From positions 19,280 to 83,279 of the forward strand of contig NZ_FSRH01000016.1 of assembly GCF_900141635.1 (NCBI RefSeq): a stretch of 64,000 nt of DNA, given 5' to 3'. The translations under genes and the position numbers were made by a program. Positions 18,853 through 27,240 of this stretch are shown in pieces (the stretch's first letter is position 1; every line of letters starts with the position of its first letter). The DNA comes from Peptoclostridium litorale DSM 5388. GTDB lineage: Bacteria > Bacillota > Clostridia > Peptostreptococcales > Peptostreptococcaceae. Below the pieces are notes generated by a model. The model had not been told where the DNA came from and did no database searches. It saw only the letters and a list, made by a program, of their open reading frames with translations.

Positions 18853-19097
18853 CTTCGCTCCCCCCTCATCCTCTTGAGCGTCAATATGAACAGGAGCGTA
18901 GTGACCCCCGCTCCGACGGCTGCCTCTGTTATAGCCAGATCAGGTGCGTTGAGCTGCTGCCAGAGTATCGCCATTATGAGGCTGTACACCATAAATACTA
19001 TTATCGTGCTGAGCATGTCCTTTATAAGTGACACTGCTATTGACGAACCTATCAAAAACAGGAGCATTATAAGGCTAAACAATTTCATCTCTACCAA
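18849..19097 (-). CDS. MbhD-like subunit (DUF4040, MrpA C-terminal domain)
   Basis: This 82-aa protein with three hydrophobic helices matches the MbhD/DUF4040 domain, with the signature NAPDLAITEAAVGAGVTT. In ordinary Mrp systems the domain is part of MrpA. It overlaps mrpG by 23 bp and the MbhE-like gene by 4 bp. Its presence as a separate gene places the operon with the Mbh/Mbs/Mbx type of architecture. Confidence 0.87.
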   Translation of the reverse strand: MVEMKLFSLIMLLFLIGSSIAVSLIKDMLSTIIVFMVYSLIMAILWQQLNAPDLAITEAAVGAGVTTLLFILTLKRMRGERR

Positions 19098-19395
19098 CTC
19101 CCCTAGCGCTTTTTTCCATGATTCTTCTTCTGTATTCAGCCCTTGAAATAATGTGAGTGGCTGTGGGATTTGTCATCCAGAGAAAAAATATTACAATAAG
19201 AAGCTTTACGCTCGCACTGGTAATCCCATCATGCGCCACAAGCGCCAAGAGGCTTAAAACAGCACCCAATGTATCGCATTTTGCTGCAGCATGAGCCCTT
19301 TCGAACGTGTCTTTGAATCTAAGTATCCCGATTGTGCCGACAGAAAAAAAGAATATCCCGCCTGATATGAGGAGAACTACAATTGCCATCTTCAT
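19075..19395 (-). CDS. mrpG: Na+/H+ antiporter subunit MrpG
   Basis: This 106-aa protein has three helices and the MnhG/PhaG motif GTIGILRFKDTFERAHAAAKCDTLG, of which LRFKDTFERAHAA is the diagnostic core. The helix ending FFLWMTNPTATHIISRA is also typical. It overlaps mrpF by 4 bp and the MbhD-like gene by 23 bp. It corresponds to MbhC in the archaeal order. Confidence 0.93.
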   Translation of the reverse strand: MKMAIVVLLISGGIFFFSVGTIGILRFKDTFERAHAAAKCDTLGAVLSLLALVAHDGITSASVKLLIVIFFLWMTNPTATHIISRAEYRRRIMEKSARGVGRDEIV

Positions 19396-19661
19396 GCCCT
19401 TTCTCCTCCCGCTCTTTGTATAAGCTCTGAAAGTCCCAAAGAAGCTATGAAGCTTATCATCGCATATACCAAAATCACGTCTATGAAATATGTTTCATCT
19501 AAAATGAATGAAATGAGAGCTATCAGTACTATGGTCTTCGTTCCTATCACGTTTACAGCTATAAGCCTGTCCACCGCCAATGGCCCCTTTGAGGCTCTTG
19601 ACATGCAAAGTATTATCGTAACAGAAAGCGCTATGCTGGCTATTGTCCAAATAGTATCCAT
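19392..19661 (-). CDS. mrpF: Na+/H+ antiporter subunit MrpF
   Basis: This 89-aa three-helix protein of the MnhF family has the conserved GPLAVDRLIAVNVIGTKTI segment, with the membrane aspartate in AVDR, and a final IASLGLSEL helix. It lies 3 bp after the mrpE C-terminal frame and overlaps mrpG by 4 bp. It corresponds to MbhB. Confidence 0.92.
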   Translation of the reverse strand: MDTIWTIASIALSVTIILCMSRASKGPLAVDRLIAVNVIGTKTIVLIALISFILDETYFIDVILVYAMISFIASLGLSELIQRAGGERA

Positions 19662-19664
19662 GCT

Positions 19665-19982
19665 CTACTCCCCTTCAATTTTCAAAAGTATTTTTTCAAA
19701 TTCCGAATCAAAAAGCCCCCTGGCAAATTCTTCCTTAAGGCAGTGCACGGTATACATGCCGTCCTGCATGTCTATTGTTATAGTTCCAGGCGTGAGCGTT
19801 ATGGAGTTTGCCAAAACAACCCTCAAAAATTCCGATTTCAGCCTGCTTTCAAACTCTACAATCTCGGGTGAAATTTCCATTTTTGGGCTGAGTACTATTT
19901 TTGCCACAGCTACATTTGCCATTATTACTTCTCTTATCAACAAAAATATATATTTGCATACATATAATGATTTTTTAATCAA
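19665..19982 (-). CDS. mrpE: MrpE C-terminal part (split mrpE)
   Basis: This 105-aa frame contains the third hydrophobic segment and cytoplasmic domain of MrpE: IREVIMANVAVAKIVLSPK, then VLANSITLTPGTITID. MrpE is normally one protein of about 160 aa with two more N-terminal helices, and those are encoded in the preceding frame. The start is TTG at 19982, overlapping the TGA of that frame as TTGA. That would allow re-initiation or a -1 frameshift. I see no Shine-Dalgarno sequence of its own, which favours coupling. Confidence 0.85.
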   Translation of the reverse strand: MIKKSLYVCKYIFLLIREVIMANVAVAKIVLSPKMEISPEIVEFESRLKSEFLRVVLANSITLTPGTITIDMQDGMYTVHCLKEEFARGLFDSEFEKILLKIEGE

Positions 19983-20137
19983 TTTTCATCCCGCCTATTT
20001 GGTTTAGAATTCAACTTGTTGAGGCAATACACGCAAGTGCATATTAAAGCTCCTAATATCAATATCTCCGAGCTGAATTTCCCTTCTAAAACACACCAGA
20101 AAATTCCCAGCATTATTACCAGTGATGATGATCTCAT
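19979..20137 (-). CDS. MrpE N-terminal part (split mrpE), first gene of mrp operon
   Basis: This short frame of 52 aa has the two-helix start of MrpE (IFWCVLEGKFSSEILILGAL and the following helix to CLNKLNS). A longer frame from 20245 is open, but its extra residues read through a terminator-like hairpin. The ATG at 20137 has a perfect AGGAGGG site 5 bp upstream, so I chose it. The frame ends NRRDEN and TGA, overlapping the start of the C-terminal frame by 4 bp. Confidence 0.75.
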   Translation of the reverse strand: MRSSSLVIMLGIFWCVLEGKFSSEILILGALICTCVYCLNKLNSKPNRRDEN

Positions 20138-20161
20138 TACAGCCCTCCTATTCTCCACAGG

Positions 20162-20215
20162 TAAAAAAAACAACCACCCCATTGCAAATATCAAAATGCT
20201 AGAGAGATGGTTGTT
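20162..20215 (-). terminator. Terminator-like hairpin in the mrp leader
   Basis: On the minus strand AACAACCATC pairs with GGTGGTTGTT (10 bp with one G-T pair), followed by eight T residues. It lies about 25 bp before the ribosome site of the first mrp gene and about 240 bp after the predicted promoter. It would stop transcription unless read through, so it is a candidate attenuator. Confidence 0.65.
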
Positions 20216-20454
20216 ATGTATCCACAGTTTGTCGAATAGTCTCATGTGAATTTCACGGGGCAGATCAGTTGGCTATTCTGGTCTGCAAATTTTTTAACTT
20301 GGAATCATTTTGGAAAACATAATCTTTACAAAGGGTTTGTTTAGAAAAAACTTCTCTTTTTACGTTTATTTTTGAGCTACGCTTAAAAGGAATGGTTTTG
20401 AGACTATTCTTCAAACAATTTGGCTTGATATATTTTCATTTGTCTATATGTCAT

Positions 20455-20483
20455 ATTGTACTACATTTGTGTCCGCATTTCAA
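20455..20483 (-). promoter_or_regulatory. Promoter and GntR-type operator of the mrp operon
   Basis: On the minus strand TTGAAA (-35, 20478-20483) and TACAAT (-10, 20455-20460) are 17 bp apart. The plus-strand core TTGTACTACAT (20456-20466) overlaps the -10 and matches the operator family. Transcription from here would give a leader of about 310 nt before the first mrp gene. The leader includes complementary segments (GAATAG near 20275 and CTATTC near 20236) that may fold. Confidence 0.7.
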
Positions 20484-20523
20484 TATTGTTTTTTTGGATT
20501 TCATAGCCTGGAGCAAATGCTTT

Positions 20524-21618
20524 TTACCTGTATATCCCGGTTTCAACATAGTTTATCATTTCTTCGGTTGAAAGCTTGTCAATCCCCAGATTCTCGACAG
20601 TTCTTCCTTCAGTTGATATATCTCCTTCAAGCATAACCTCACAAAGCCTTACAACAAGATCCATTTTTTCTACGCTTACACCTGCTTTTTTTCCAAGTGA
20701 AGCTATTGCCTTAAGCGAGTTTGGAACATCTTCTAAAAGATATCTTGTTTTAAGTGTCTTTTGACCTTTTATTCCATCATATGCCTTTGTTGTCTGCACT
20801 AGTTCAGAAAGCGTATCTCCCTTGGCATCATAAGTTTTTCTGTACCAGTCTGTGATAGGCATAAGATCTAGTCCGTATACCTTTCCAATTTCAATTCTCT
20901 CTTTGTCAATTCCTTCTACAAACTCACCTATAGACGGTGTGAACCCATCATAATAGTACTGCCAGTCTATGCCGCTTTCTATTCTTGCTACATTCAAAAT
21001 TGAAGGCGCAGGATGCATTATGGCATTTAGGTTTTCAAGGCTTGTCTGAATAACATTTTTAGCTTCTATAAACTCTGGGAATGCTGAATTCAAAAGTCCC
21101 AGAACTTTTTTGTTTTCAGTTGCAGGCAGCGCCGCCACCGTAACAAAATTTTTACTTCCAAAAATATGTGCATTTCCCGGCGAAGCGGCTCTGCATGCAT
21201 AAAGAAGTGTATTAGCCTCTGCAACTGCAACGTCTGCCTTGCACCCTTCTTCCTCCAGGACTCTCTTGAATTCAAGAGCTCCACAGCTTGCTCCTGGATG
21301 AAGTACAACTACCTGGCCGTCTTTTAAAAATGGGGCACATTTCCTCGCTATGCTGGCATGGTATAAAGATGGAAGAACAACTACTGCTATGTCAGCCCCT
21401 TCAAGGACCTTTGACATGTCTGTGCTTGCAAGGTCAACTTTCCCAAAACCTTCAACAGCTCCGCTGACATTTATTCCGCCTTTATCCGAGATAATACTGC
21501 ACGTTTCTTCGCTTACATCATATATTTTAACGTCAAAACCCTTAAGTGCAACGTGCCCAGCCATGGCTTGGCCTCCGTTACCTCCACCTATAATTGCCCA
21601 CTTAACTTCCTTGTTCAT
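20524..21618 (-). CDS. NAD/NADP-dependent octopine/nopaline-type dehydrogenase (copy 1)
   Basis: This is an opine dehydrogenase family enzyme. Relatives interconvert an amino acid plus 2-oxo acid with a secondary-amine dicarboxylate (an opine) using NAD(P)H. The N-terminal Rossmann motif is GGGNGGQAMAGH, VVVLPSLYHAS follows, and the C-terminal octopine-dehydrogenase domain has NAIMHPAPSILN, with the catalytic-type histidine. The protein has 364 aa, the same length as its paralogue at 27241. I chose the second of two adjacent ATGs, 5-6 nt after AGGAGGGG. It lies downstream of the TRAP genes. Direction (synthesis or oxidation) and substrate are unknown. Confidence 0.88.
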   Translation of the reverse strand: MNKEVKWAIIGGGNGGQAMAGHVALKGFDVKIYDVSEETCSIISDKGGINVSGAVEGFGKVDLASTDMSKVLEGADIAVVVLPSLYHASIARKCAPFLKDGQVVVLHPGASCGALEFKRVLEEEGCKADVAVAEANTLLYACRAASPGNAHIFGSKNFVTVAALPATENKKVLGLLNSAFPEFIEAKNVIQTSLENLNAIMHPAPSILNVARIESGIDWQYYYDGFTPSIGEFVEGIDKERIEIGKVYGLDLMPITDWYRKTYDAKGDTLSELVQTTKAYDGIKGQKTLKTRYLLEDVPNSLKAIASLGKKAGVSVEKMDLVVRLCEVMLEGDISTEGRTVENLGIDKLSTEEMINYVETGIYR

Positions 21619-21689
21619 CATAACCCCTCCTGTTTTGAATTGTGATACAGTAAATCCCAAATCCGGAAATTATCCGCATCGAATTGTTC

Positions 21690-21760
21690 GAATATCCTAC
21701 ATTTATTCTTTTTATAATAGCTGGTTTCAGATACTATTGTCTTCAATCCAAAACCAGCTA
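21690..21760 (-). other. Weak operator-like site and hairpin between dctP and opine dehydrogenase 1
   Basis: At 21690-21704 AATATCCTACATT resembles one half of the GntR-type operator. At 21718-21760 TAGCTGGTTT pairs with AAACCAGCTA (10 bp, 23-base loop), but no T run follows on the minus strand, so it is only a possible terminator. The stretch 21765-21830 is low-complexity sequence with three TTCAACTTTTT-like direct repeats. Confidence 0.4.
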
Positions 21761-21826
21761 CTATATTCAACTTTTTTTCAACTTTTTTAACTCTATTTTG
21801 ATTTTTTTCAACTTTTTAATTATTTT

Positions 21827-22852
21827 TTATTTCAAGTCCTTTGTAATCGACTCGAATTCTTCTTTTCCATATTCTTCCGCTATTACCGGCCATACTTCTT
21901 TTCTTACCTTTTCAGCCATCTTGTCTATTTCAGCCTCGGTAAACTCTATAACCTCTATGCCGGCTTCTTTAAGCTTGGTTTCAAATTCTTCCTGCTGCTG
22001 CTCTGCCACTTCATAACGATCTGCTTCCATCTTTGCGGCTACGCCTTCTATCATTTTCTGATCTTCATCAGAAAGGCTGTTGTAGACATCCATACTCATG
22101 TATAGATACCACATTTCAAAGTGGTCGTTTACTGGAAGATAGTATTTTGTTACATCTCTAAAGCTTGAATAGTATCCTTCCGCGCCAGAACCTATCGCTC
22201 CATCCACTATACCTGTTTGCATAGCTGTGAACGCCTCCGAGAAAGCAAGCGGAGTTGCCTGGTATCCAAGTGCCTGTGCAGATTTTTCATATGCTTTCAT
22301 TGACGGAACTCTTATTTTCATTTTGTTGACATCGAAATTAGCCGGGTCATTAGGCTTTTTAGTCAGTGCTATTCCACCAAAGTAAACAGGATATGAAGCT
22401 AGAACTTTTATCCCCTGCTTTGCAAATCTTTCTTCAACCACATTCATAAGCGGTCCGCCTTTTTTATACACCTCTTTAGCTTCTTCCCAGTTTCTTACAA
22501 GATATGGGGCAACAGGAAGTCCCAAAGTCTTGTCCACGCCGGTAGCAGTAGGTGCAAGCTGCATCTCTACATCCCCAAGTCCAACACGTTCTTGAACTAC
22601 AGTATAGTCTCCAAGCGATCCCGAAGGATATACTTCTAATGTGATATCTCCGCCTGAAGCCTCATTTAATGCCTGTGCAAATGCGTTCACGTCATTATCT
22701 GCCGGAGTTCCCTGAGGCCTAACGTGTCCTATTTTCCAAGTTTTAGGTCCATCAGCCGCACCAGCTTTTGAGCACCCTGTAACACTCGTCACTAACATCA
22801 TTAATGAAATTAATACCGCGCCTGCCTTTTTAAAATGATTTCCCATATTCAT
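21827..22852 (-). CDS. dctP: TRAP transporter solute-binding protein (DctP family)
   Basis: This is a secreted lipoprotein receptor of a TRAP transporter. The N-terminus has a hydrophobic signal and a lipobox ending at Cys27 (TSVTGC). The mature part has DctP family motifs: QERVGLGDVEMQLAP, KIRVPSMKAYEKSAQALG, and SEAFTAMQTGIVDGA. In this family the arginine of KIRVP contacts the substrate carboxylate. The start is ATG at 22852, 7 nt after GGAGG. It is the last of three co-linear TRAP genes. The ligand is probably a carboxylate, perhaps an amino-acid derivative given the neighbouring opine dehydrogenases (inference). Confidence 0.93.
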   Translation of the reverse strand: MNMGNHFKKAGAVLISLMMLVTSVTGCSKAGAADGPKTWKIGHVRPQGTPADNDVNAFAQALNEASGGDITLEVYPSGSLGDYTVVQERVGLGDVEMQLAPTATGVDKTLGLPVAPYLVRNWEEAKEVYKKGGPLMNVVEERFAKQGIKVLASYPVYFGGIALTKKPNDPANFDVNKMKIRVPSMKAYEKSAQALGYQATPLAFSEAFTAMQTGIVDGAIGSGAEGYYSSFRDVTKYYLPVNDHFEMWYLYMSMDVYNSLSDEDQKMIEGVAAKMEADRYEVAEQQQEEFETKLKEAGIEVIEFTEAEIDKMAEKVRKEVWPVIAEEYGKEEFESITKDLK

Positions 22853-22879
22853 CAAAATTCCTCCTTTATATTCAAATAA

Positions 22880-24184
22880 TTATAGTAGCCCCATGATTCT
22901 TGGAACAAACAGTGAAAGTTCTGGCATGAAAGTCGTGAGCACTACAACCGGTGCATATCCGAAAATCAGGAATGTCATTGTCGGCTTTAATATTTCGCTG
23001 AATTCACATTTACCTATACGCATTCCCAGGTACAGTATGCTGGCATAAGGCGGCGTTACGCCTCCCATTGCAAGGTTTACACCCATTATCGCCGCGAAGT
23101 GAACCGGACTCATTCCCAGCTTTGTAACCAGTGGCAGCAACAGCGGTGCAACAAGTATCATACCAGTTGTATCGTTTACTATCATACCTACAAAGAACAG
23201 GAAAACATTGATTATAATGAGCATAATCATTTTGTTTTGAGTTATGTTGAAGAACATTTCTATTATGGCCTGCGGCACCTGTAACATTACATATGTCTGG
23301 CTCAGCATAAGAGTGAATATTATCATGGTCATTATTGCTCCAACCGAAGTGGCCGATTCCTTTGCAACCCTGTAGAAATTGTCGCCTTTTAGTTCTTTAT
23401 AAACAAAGAATCCTATAGGTATTGCCATGACTGCCGCAACACTGGCAGCTTCTGCCGGCGTGAAAACTCCGCCGTATATTCCCCCAAGTATTACTACCGG
23501 CATTGCCAGTGCTGGTAGCGCAACCGTAAACTTGTTTATAGCCAGTTTAGTCTTTTCAGCTGCCGGCATTGGCGGCGGCACTATTATGTCTGGATTCTTT
23601 CTGGCCCAGAAAAGATTTAGAATCGAAAACGCTGCAACTATGAGTAGTCCCGGAACCAAAGTGGACATAAAGCATGCAAGAATGGAAGTTTCAGTAACCC
23701 ATCCGTAAAGTATCATTATTACACTAGGCGGGATCAGTAGCCCCAGTATTGACGAAACCGTAACTAGCGCTGTTGCATAACCCCTTGAATACCCTTGTGC
23801 AACCATCCTCGGTATAAGTATTGGGCCCGTTGCAGCTATACCTGTAAATCCACTGCCTGATATGGCCCCTATGAAAGCGGATACCGTTACGGCAACTACG
23901 CCTATTCCGCCTTTCACTCTGCCTACGAAAACATCCGCAAGGTCAAGAAGTCTTTTTGCTATACCACTTTCACCCATAAGCAGTCCCGCAAGTACAAACA
24001 AGGGGCTTGCAAGAAGAATAGGGCTTACTATCTGTGAGAACGACCAAAGCATCATACTCTTCATTGACACGCCCCCGAATATGGACATGAACAGCAGTGC
24101 TCCTCCAAAGCAATACGGAAGAGGTATACTCATCATCAAAAGAAATACCAAAAGTAAAACGTCTAAAAGTACAATCGTTAACAT
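22880..24184 (-). CDS. dctM: TRAP transporter large permease (DctM)
   Basis: This 434-aa membrane protein has about 12 helices and is the transport subunit of a TRAP system, using the Na+ gradient. Conserved segments include GESGIAKRLLDLAD, GAISGSGFTGIAATGPILIP, LLIPPSVIMILYG and MGGVTPPYASILYL. It overlaps dctQ by one base and lies 27 bp before dctP. Its length is normal for DctM. Confidence 0.95.
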   Translation of the reverse strand: MLTIVLLDVLLLVFLLMMSIPLPYCFGGALLFMSIFGGVSMKSMMLWSFSQIVSPILLASPLFVLAGLLMGESGIAKRLLDLADVFVGRVKGGIGVVAVTVSAFIGAISGSGFTGIAATGPILIPRMVAQGYSRGYATALVTVSSILGLLIPPSVIMILYGWVTETSILACFMSTLVPGLLIVAAFSILNLFWARKNPDIIVPPPMPAAEKTKLAINKFTVALPALAMPVVILGGIYGGVFTPAEAASVAAVMAIPIGFFVYKELKGDNFYRVAKESATSVGAIMTMIIFTLMLSQTYVMLQVPQAIIEMFFNITQNKMIMLIIINVFLFFVGMIVNDTTGMILVAPLLLPLVTKLGMSPVHFAAIMGVNLAMGGVTPPYASILYLGMRIGKCEFSEILKPTMTFLIFGYAPVVVLTTFMPELSLFVPRIMGLL

Positions 24185-24711
24185 TATGCAGCCTCCTCCT
24201 CTTTTTCTTTATCATGTTTAACAAAACGTATCATATAGTCACCCATCTCAACAGCTGTGTATATTGTCATAAGTACAAGGCCTACAAGAATAGCGCATTC
24301 TCCGAAAAACAGCGGAAGTCCAACAAGGTCTGTAAATTTCCATACACTTAATGAATAAGAAAAATACCAGTACGACCAGTATGTCAGCCAACAGCTGACT
24401 CCTAAGGCTAAAATTCCCTTTACTATGTTGAAAATTTGAATTGCCCTATCACCTTTGATATAAAGCGTAAGTATTCCACAAGTTATATGATTCCTTTCCA
24501 TAGAGGCGTTTGCCCCCCCAAGCATGTAAAGCCATATAGTCGGAAATATCATAATCTCCTCTATCCCCATGAGCGGCGCCTTGAATACATATCTTAGCAG
24601 TACCTGATAAAACACCATACAAGGTAGCAGGATCATAAGAAATGAAGTTGCTATTTCCTGAAACTTATTTACTGTTGTCCAAGTTTTCTTCATATTAGAA
24701 TTTATTTGCAT
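24184..24711 (-). CDS. dctQ: TRAP transporter small permease (DctQ)
   Basis: This 175-aa protein with four membrane helices matches DctQ, the small membrane subunit that pairs with DctM. The core EEIMIFPTIWLYMLGGANAS is characteristic, followed by an ERNHI turn. The start is ATG after GAAGGAGGGAATTAG. It is the first gene of dctQMP. The promoter/operator at 24886-24919 lies about 180 bp upstream. Confidence 0.93.
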   Translation of the reverse strand: MQINSNMKKTWTTVNKFQEIATSFLMILLPCMVFYQVLLRYVFKAPLMGIEEIMIFPTIWLYMLGGANASMERNHITCGILTLYIKGDRAIQIFNIVKGILALGVSCWLTYWSYWYFSYSLSVWKFTDLVGLPLFFGECAILVGLVLMTIYTAVEMGDYMIRFVKHDKEKEEEAA

Positions 24712-24885
24712 CTAATTCCCTCCTTCACTAAATTGATAAACACATAGTTATGCGGTGCATTAATAAAATTAAAATTGCATGTGTTGATTTGTTTGAATCT
24801 TTTCTACATTTGCAAACGTTTGTCCCCCCTTCAAAAAAATTTTCGGTATTTTTTTGAATCTTTATTAAGTTTGTTGAGTTTATTT

Positions 24886-24919
24886 GTTTAATTGTACTAC
24901 AATCAAACAGTATCTGCAA
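24886..24919 (-). promoter_or_regulatory. Promoter and 23-bp palindromic operator of the TRAP operon
   Basis: Positions 24886-24908 form a near-perfect 23-bp palindrome with a single mismatch, centred on ATTGTACTACAAT. On the minus strand TACAAT (24891-24896) is a -10 and TTGCAG (24914-24919) a -35 with 17-bp spacing, so a bound regulator would block RNA polymerase. The remainder of 24712-25044 is AT-rich and shows nothing else I can name. Confidence 0.75.
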
Positions 24920-25044
24920 GTAGTAAATTCAGTTTTTTTCAATAGTCTGAATATTTCTTATTTTCAGCGGCTCCAGCACTTGTTTTTACTAGTTAGTAGC
25001 ATTATAATCAACTTGTTTTTTACTTCCTGCAGCCCTTTTTGCCG

Positions 25045-27015
25045 TTAAACCTTGAAAATGCCTATCGACTCATTAAGCAATTTTATAGTCTCATCAAGCT
25101 CTTTTACAGACTCTTTTATGCTTTCTATGGACATTGTCTGCTCTTCTATTGACGCACTTATCTCCTGTGTTGACGCTGTTGCAGCATGGGAATCCTCAAG
25201 TATGCCTTCTATCGATAAAAGCATGCTTTCCTTGACATTTTTTATTTGAGATATGCTTTCATTCGAACATTTAATTTGAGATACCACTTCTTCGATTTTC
25301 ATTTGTATTTGACTAAATGCATCCATTGCATAAAATATGGATTCATTGGAATGCTCTGATTTTATAATGGAGTCTTCAAGCAGTTTCTCTACATCTCCAA
25401 TAACTTTCATTATGTCACTTATCATTTTGCGTATATCCAGCGAGGCCTCTGCAGACCTGTAAGCAAGCTTTCCAACCTCGTCTGCAACCACCGAGAACCC
25501 TTTGCCATGTTCACCGGCTCTTGCCGCTTCTATGGACGCATTTAGCGACAATAGATTTGTCTCTTCGGCAACGGCATTTATAAGAGCCACTATTGTTTCA
25601 ATTGATTTCGATTTCAAAAGCAGCTCCCCTATGCCTGCAGAAATGTCTTTTTGAGACTGTTCATTTTCAGTGTAAATTGATTTCATCTTGTCTATGGATT
25701 GCTTGATAAGACTGTTTTTTGTTTTCATTTCATTTGCACTTTCATCCACAGTCCTTATTCGGCTGCTTAAATTCTCAATCTCTTTCCCAAGTACACCTGT
25801 AACTTCAAATCCGTTTTGAACTTTGTCTGACTGAGATAATGCTGTTGCTGAAATCTCAGCTGCACTGCATGAGATTTCCTCTGACTCATGGCTCATTTGT
25901 TCAACTGACTGAGATATGATGTCTGATTTTTCAAATGCCGCCTTTGCTATATGCTGGCTATTCCCTATCAGCTTTTGAATATTTCCCGCCATCTTTTCAA
26001 GAGATTTTGAAAGCATGAAAATTTCATCCTTCCCTTTAATCTCATCGAATTTCACCTTAAGATTTCCTTCTGCCATCTTTTCCGCATTTTGCTTAAGCCT
26101 GATAATGGGCTTTGTTATTGCGCTTCCCAGGAAAAGTGCAAATCCCAGCACCAGGATTAAAGCTGTTACATTAATTGCATAATAAGTGTTTCTAATTGAC
26201 TTGACTTGTGAATACACAATATTTTCCGGCACAGATATTCCAAGATGCCATCCTGTGTCCTGAAGCTTTGAATACAGTATTATTCTTTTTTCGTTGTCCA
26301 CGTTCATTATCACTTTGCCGCTTTCGCTTTCTTTAATCTTTTGGGCGAGCTCTTCAAATTGCACATCTTCAAAAATATTCACATTCAGCATTTCCTCTTT
26401 GGGATGCGCTATTATTGAGCCTGACGAGTCAACTAAAAATCCGTACCCTTCTCCCGAGACATTCATTTTCGAAGTCAGCTCGCTCAGCTTTTTAAGCCCA
26501 ATGTCCGCGCCCATTACAGCACGTATTTCGCCGTATTGGTCTTTTACAGGCACTGTATATGTAATTCTGTAGTCTCCAGATATCGCTTTGTACGGATTCG
26601 AAAATATTTCGGCCTTTTTCGCCAGACATTCAGTATACCAAGGCCTTGTTCTTGGATCATATCCTTGCGGAGGAATCCAGTCGCCGCCTCCAACAAACAT
26701 TCCGCTCTCTTCAAATCCCAAATACATGTTCATTATATCTTTGTCTTGCTTATACGCCTTCACTACATTTGGCGCCGCACTTTCCATGTCTGTCTCTTGC
26801 TTTAACACCTCAACAGCAGTTTTGGCAACCGTTGACTTTTGATTAAGCCATCCTTCCAATTCATTTTTTATGCTCATGACACTTGTTTTCATATGTGTGT
26901 CAATATTTTCAACCACCTTTTTTTTGATTGTCAGATAACTGAAACTTGATACACTTATAAGGACAATACTTGCAAGCAAAATGAAATATAAGGATATTTT
27001 AGTTTTCAACTTCAT
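25045..27015 (-). CDS. Methyl-accepting chemotaxis protein with amino-acid-type dCache domain
   Basis: This 656-aa chemoreceptor has membrane helices at about 7-29 and 285-307, an extracellular double-Cache domain, HAMP and a cytoplasmic signalling region whose hairpin tip is present ([20 protein letters not shown]). The Cache domain carries Y119, R124, W126, Y127, Y142 and D171, the spacing described for the universal amino-acid-binding motif of dCache_1 receptors. It therefore probably senses an amino acid or amine. The ATG at 27015 was chosen because GGGAGGGGG lies 6-7 bp upstream. It sits between the TRAP genes and the second opine dehydrogenase and has its own operator-like palindrome. 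Confidence 0.93.
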   Translation of the reverse strand: MKLKTKISLYFILLASIVLISVSSFSYLTIKKKVVENIDTHMKTSVMSIKNELEGWLNQKSTVAKTAVEVLKQETDMESAAPNVVKAYKQDKDIMNMYLGFEESGMFVGGGDWIPPQGYDPRTRPWYTECLAKKAEIFSNPYKAISGDYRITYTVPVKDQYGEIRAVMGADIGLKKLSELTSKMNVSGEGYGFLVDSSGSIIAHPKEEMLNVNIFEDVQFEELAQKIKESESGKVIMNVDNEKRIILYSKLQDTGWHLGISVPENIVYSQVKSIRNTYYAINVTALILVLGFALFLGSAITKPIIRLKQNAEKMAEGNLKVKFDEIKGKDEIFMLSKSLEKMAGNIQKLIGNSQHIAKAAFEKSDIISQSVEQMSHESEEISCSAAEISATALSQSDKVQNGFEVTGVLGKEIENLSSRIRTVDESANEMKTKNSLIKQSIDKMKSIYTENEQSQKDISAGIGELLLKSKSIETIVALINAVAEETNLLSLNASIEAARAGEHGKGFSVVADEVGKLAYRSAEASLDIRKMISDIMKVIGDVEKLLEDSIIKSEHSNESIFYAMDAFSQIQMKIEEVVSQIKCSNESISQIKNVKESMLLSIEGILEDSHAATASTQEISASIEEQTMSIESIKESVKELDETIKLLNESIGIFKV

Positions 27016-27067
27016 ATTCAGCCCCCTCCCTTTTTTCCGCCTTTCATATATTACCCGCCACATCCAA

Positions 27068-27090
27068 GTTTAATCGTTCTACATTTAAAC
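27068..27090 (-). promoter_or_regulatory. GntR-type palindrome upstream of the chemoreceptor gene
   Basis: The 23-bp segment has the outer arms GTTTAAT and ATTTAAAC and the core TCGTTCTACAT (27074-27084), matching TNGTNNNACNA except for the last base. It lies about 55 bp upstream of the start. No good -35 is visible on the minus strand. Confidence 0.55.
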
Positions 27091-27107
27091 AGTTTTTTTG
27101 TTTTTTA

Positions 27108-27207
27108 TTAAAACAAAAACCATCCGCGACTAATTATGCCTGTCTGCTGGATGGTTTTAAAGCAATTGCAATGCGAATCGGCCTGTCGGAAAAATTTCCG
27201 ACAAGCC
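27108..27207 (-). terminator. Tandem hairpins after opine dehydrogenase 2
   Basis: Reading the minus strand after the stop codon, the first hairpin (27180-27207) pairs GGCTTGTCGGAAA with TTTCCGACAGGCC, with a one-base irregularity and no T run. The second pairs AACCATCC with GGATGGTT around a 22-base loop near 27117-27157 and continues into TTTGTTTT. The second is the likely intrinsic terminator. Confidence 0.6.
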
Positions 27208-27240
27208 TTTTCGTATATATTAACACTTTTATCTAAATGC

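Noticed and set aside
20138..20245. N-terminal extension of the first mrp frame as real protein
   Set aside because: It has no ribosome site and is translated from a terminator-like hairpin. A perfect AGGAGGG precedes the ATG at 20137.
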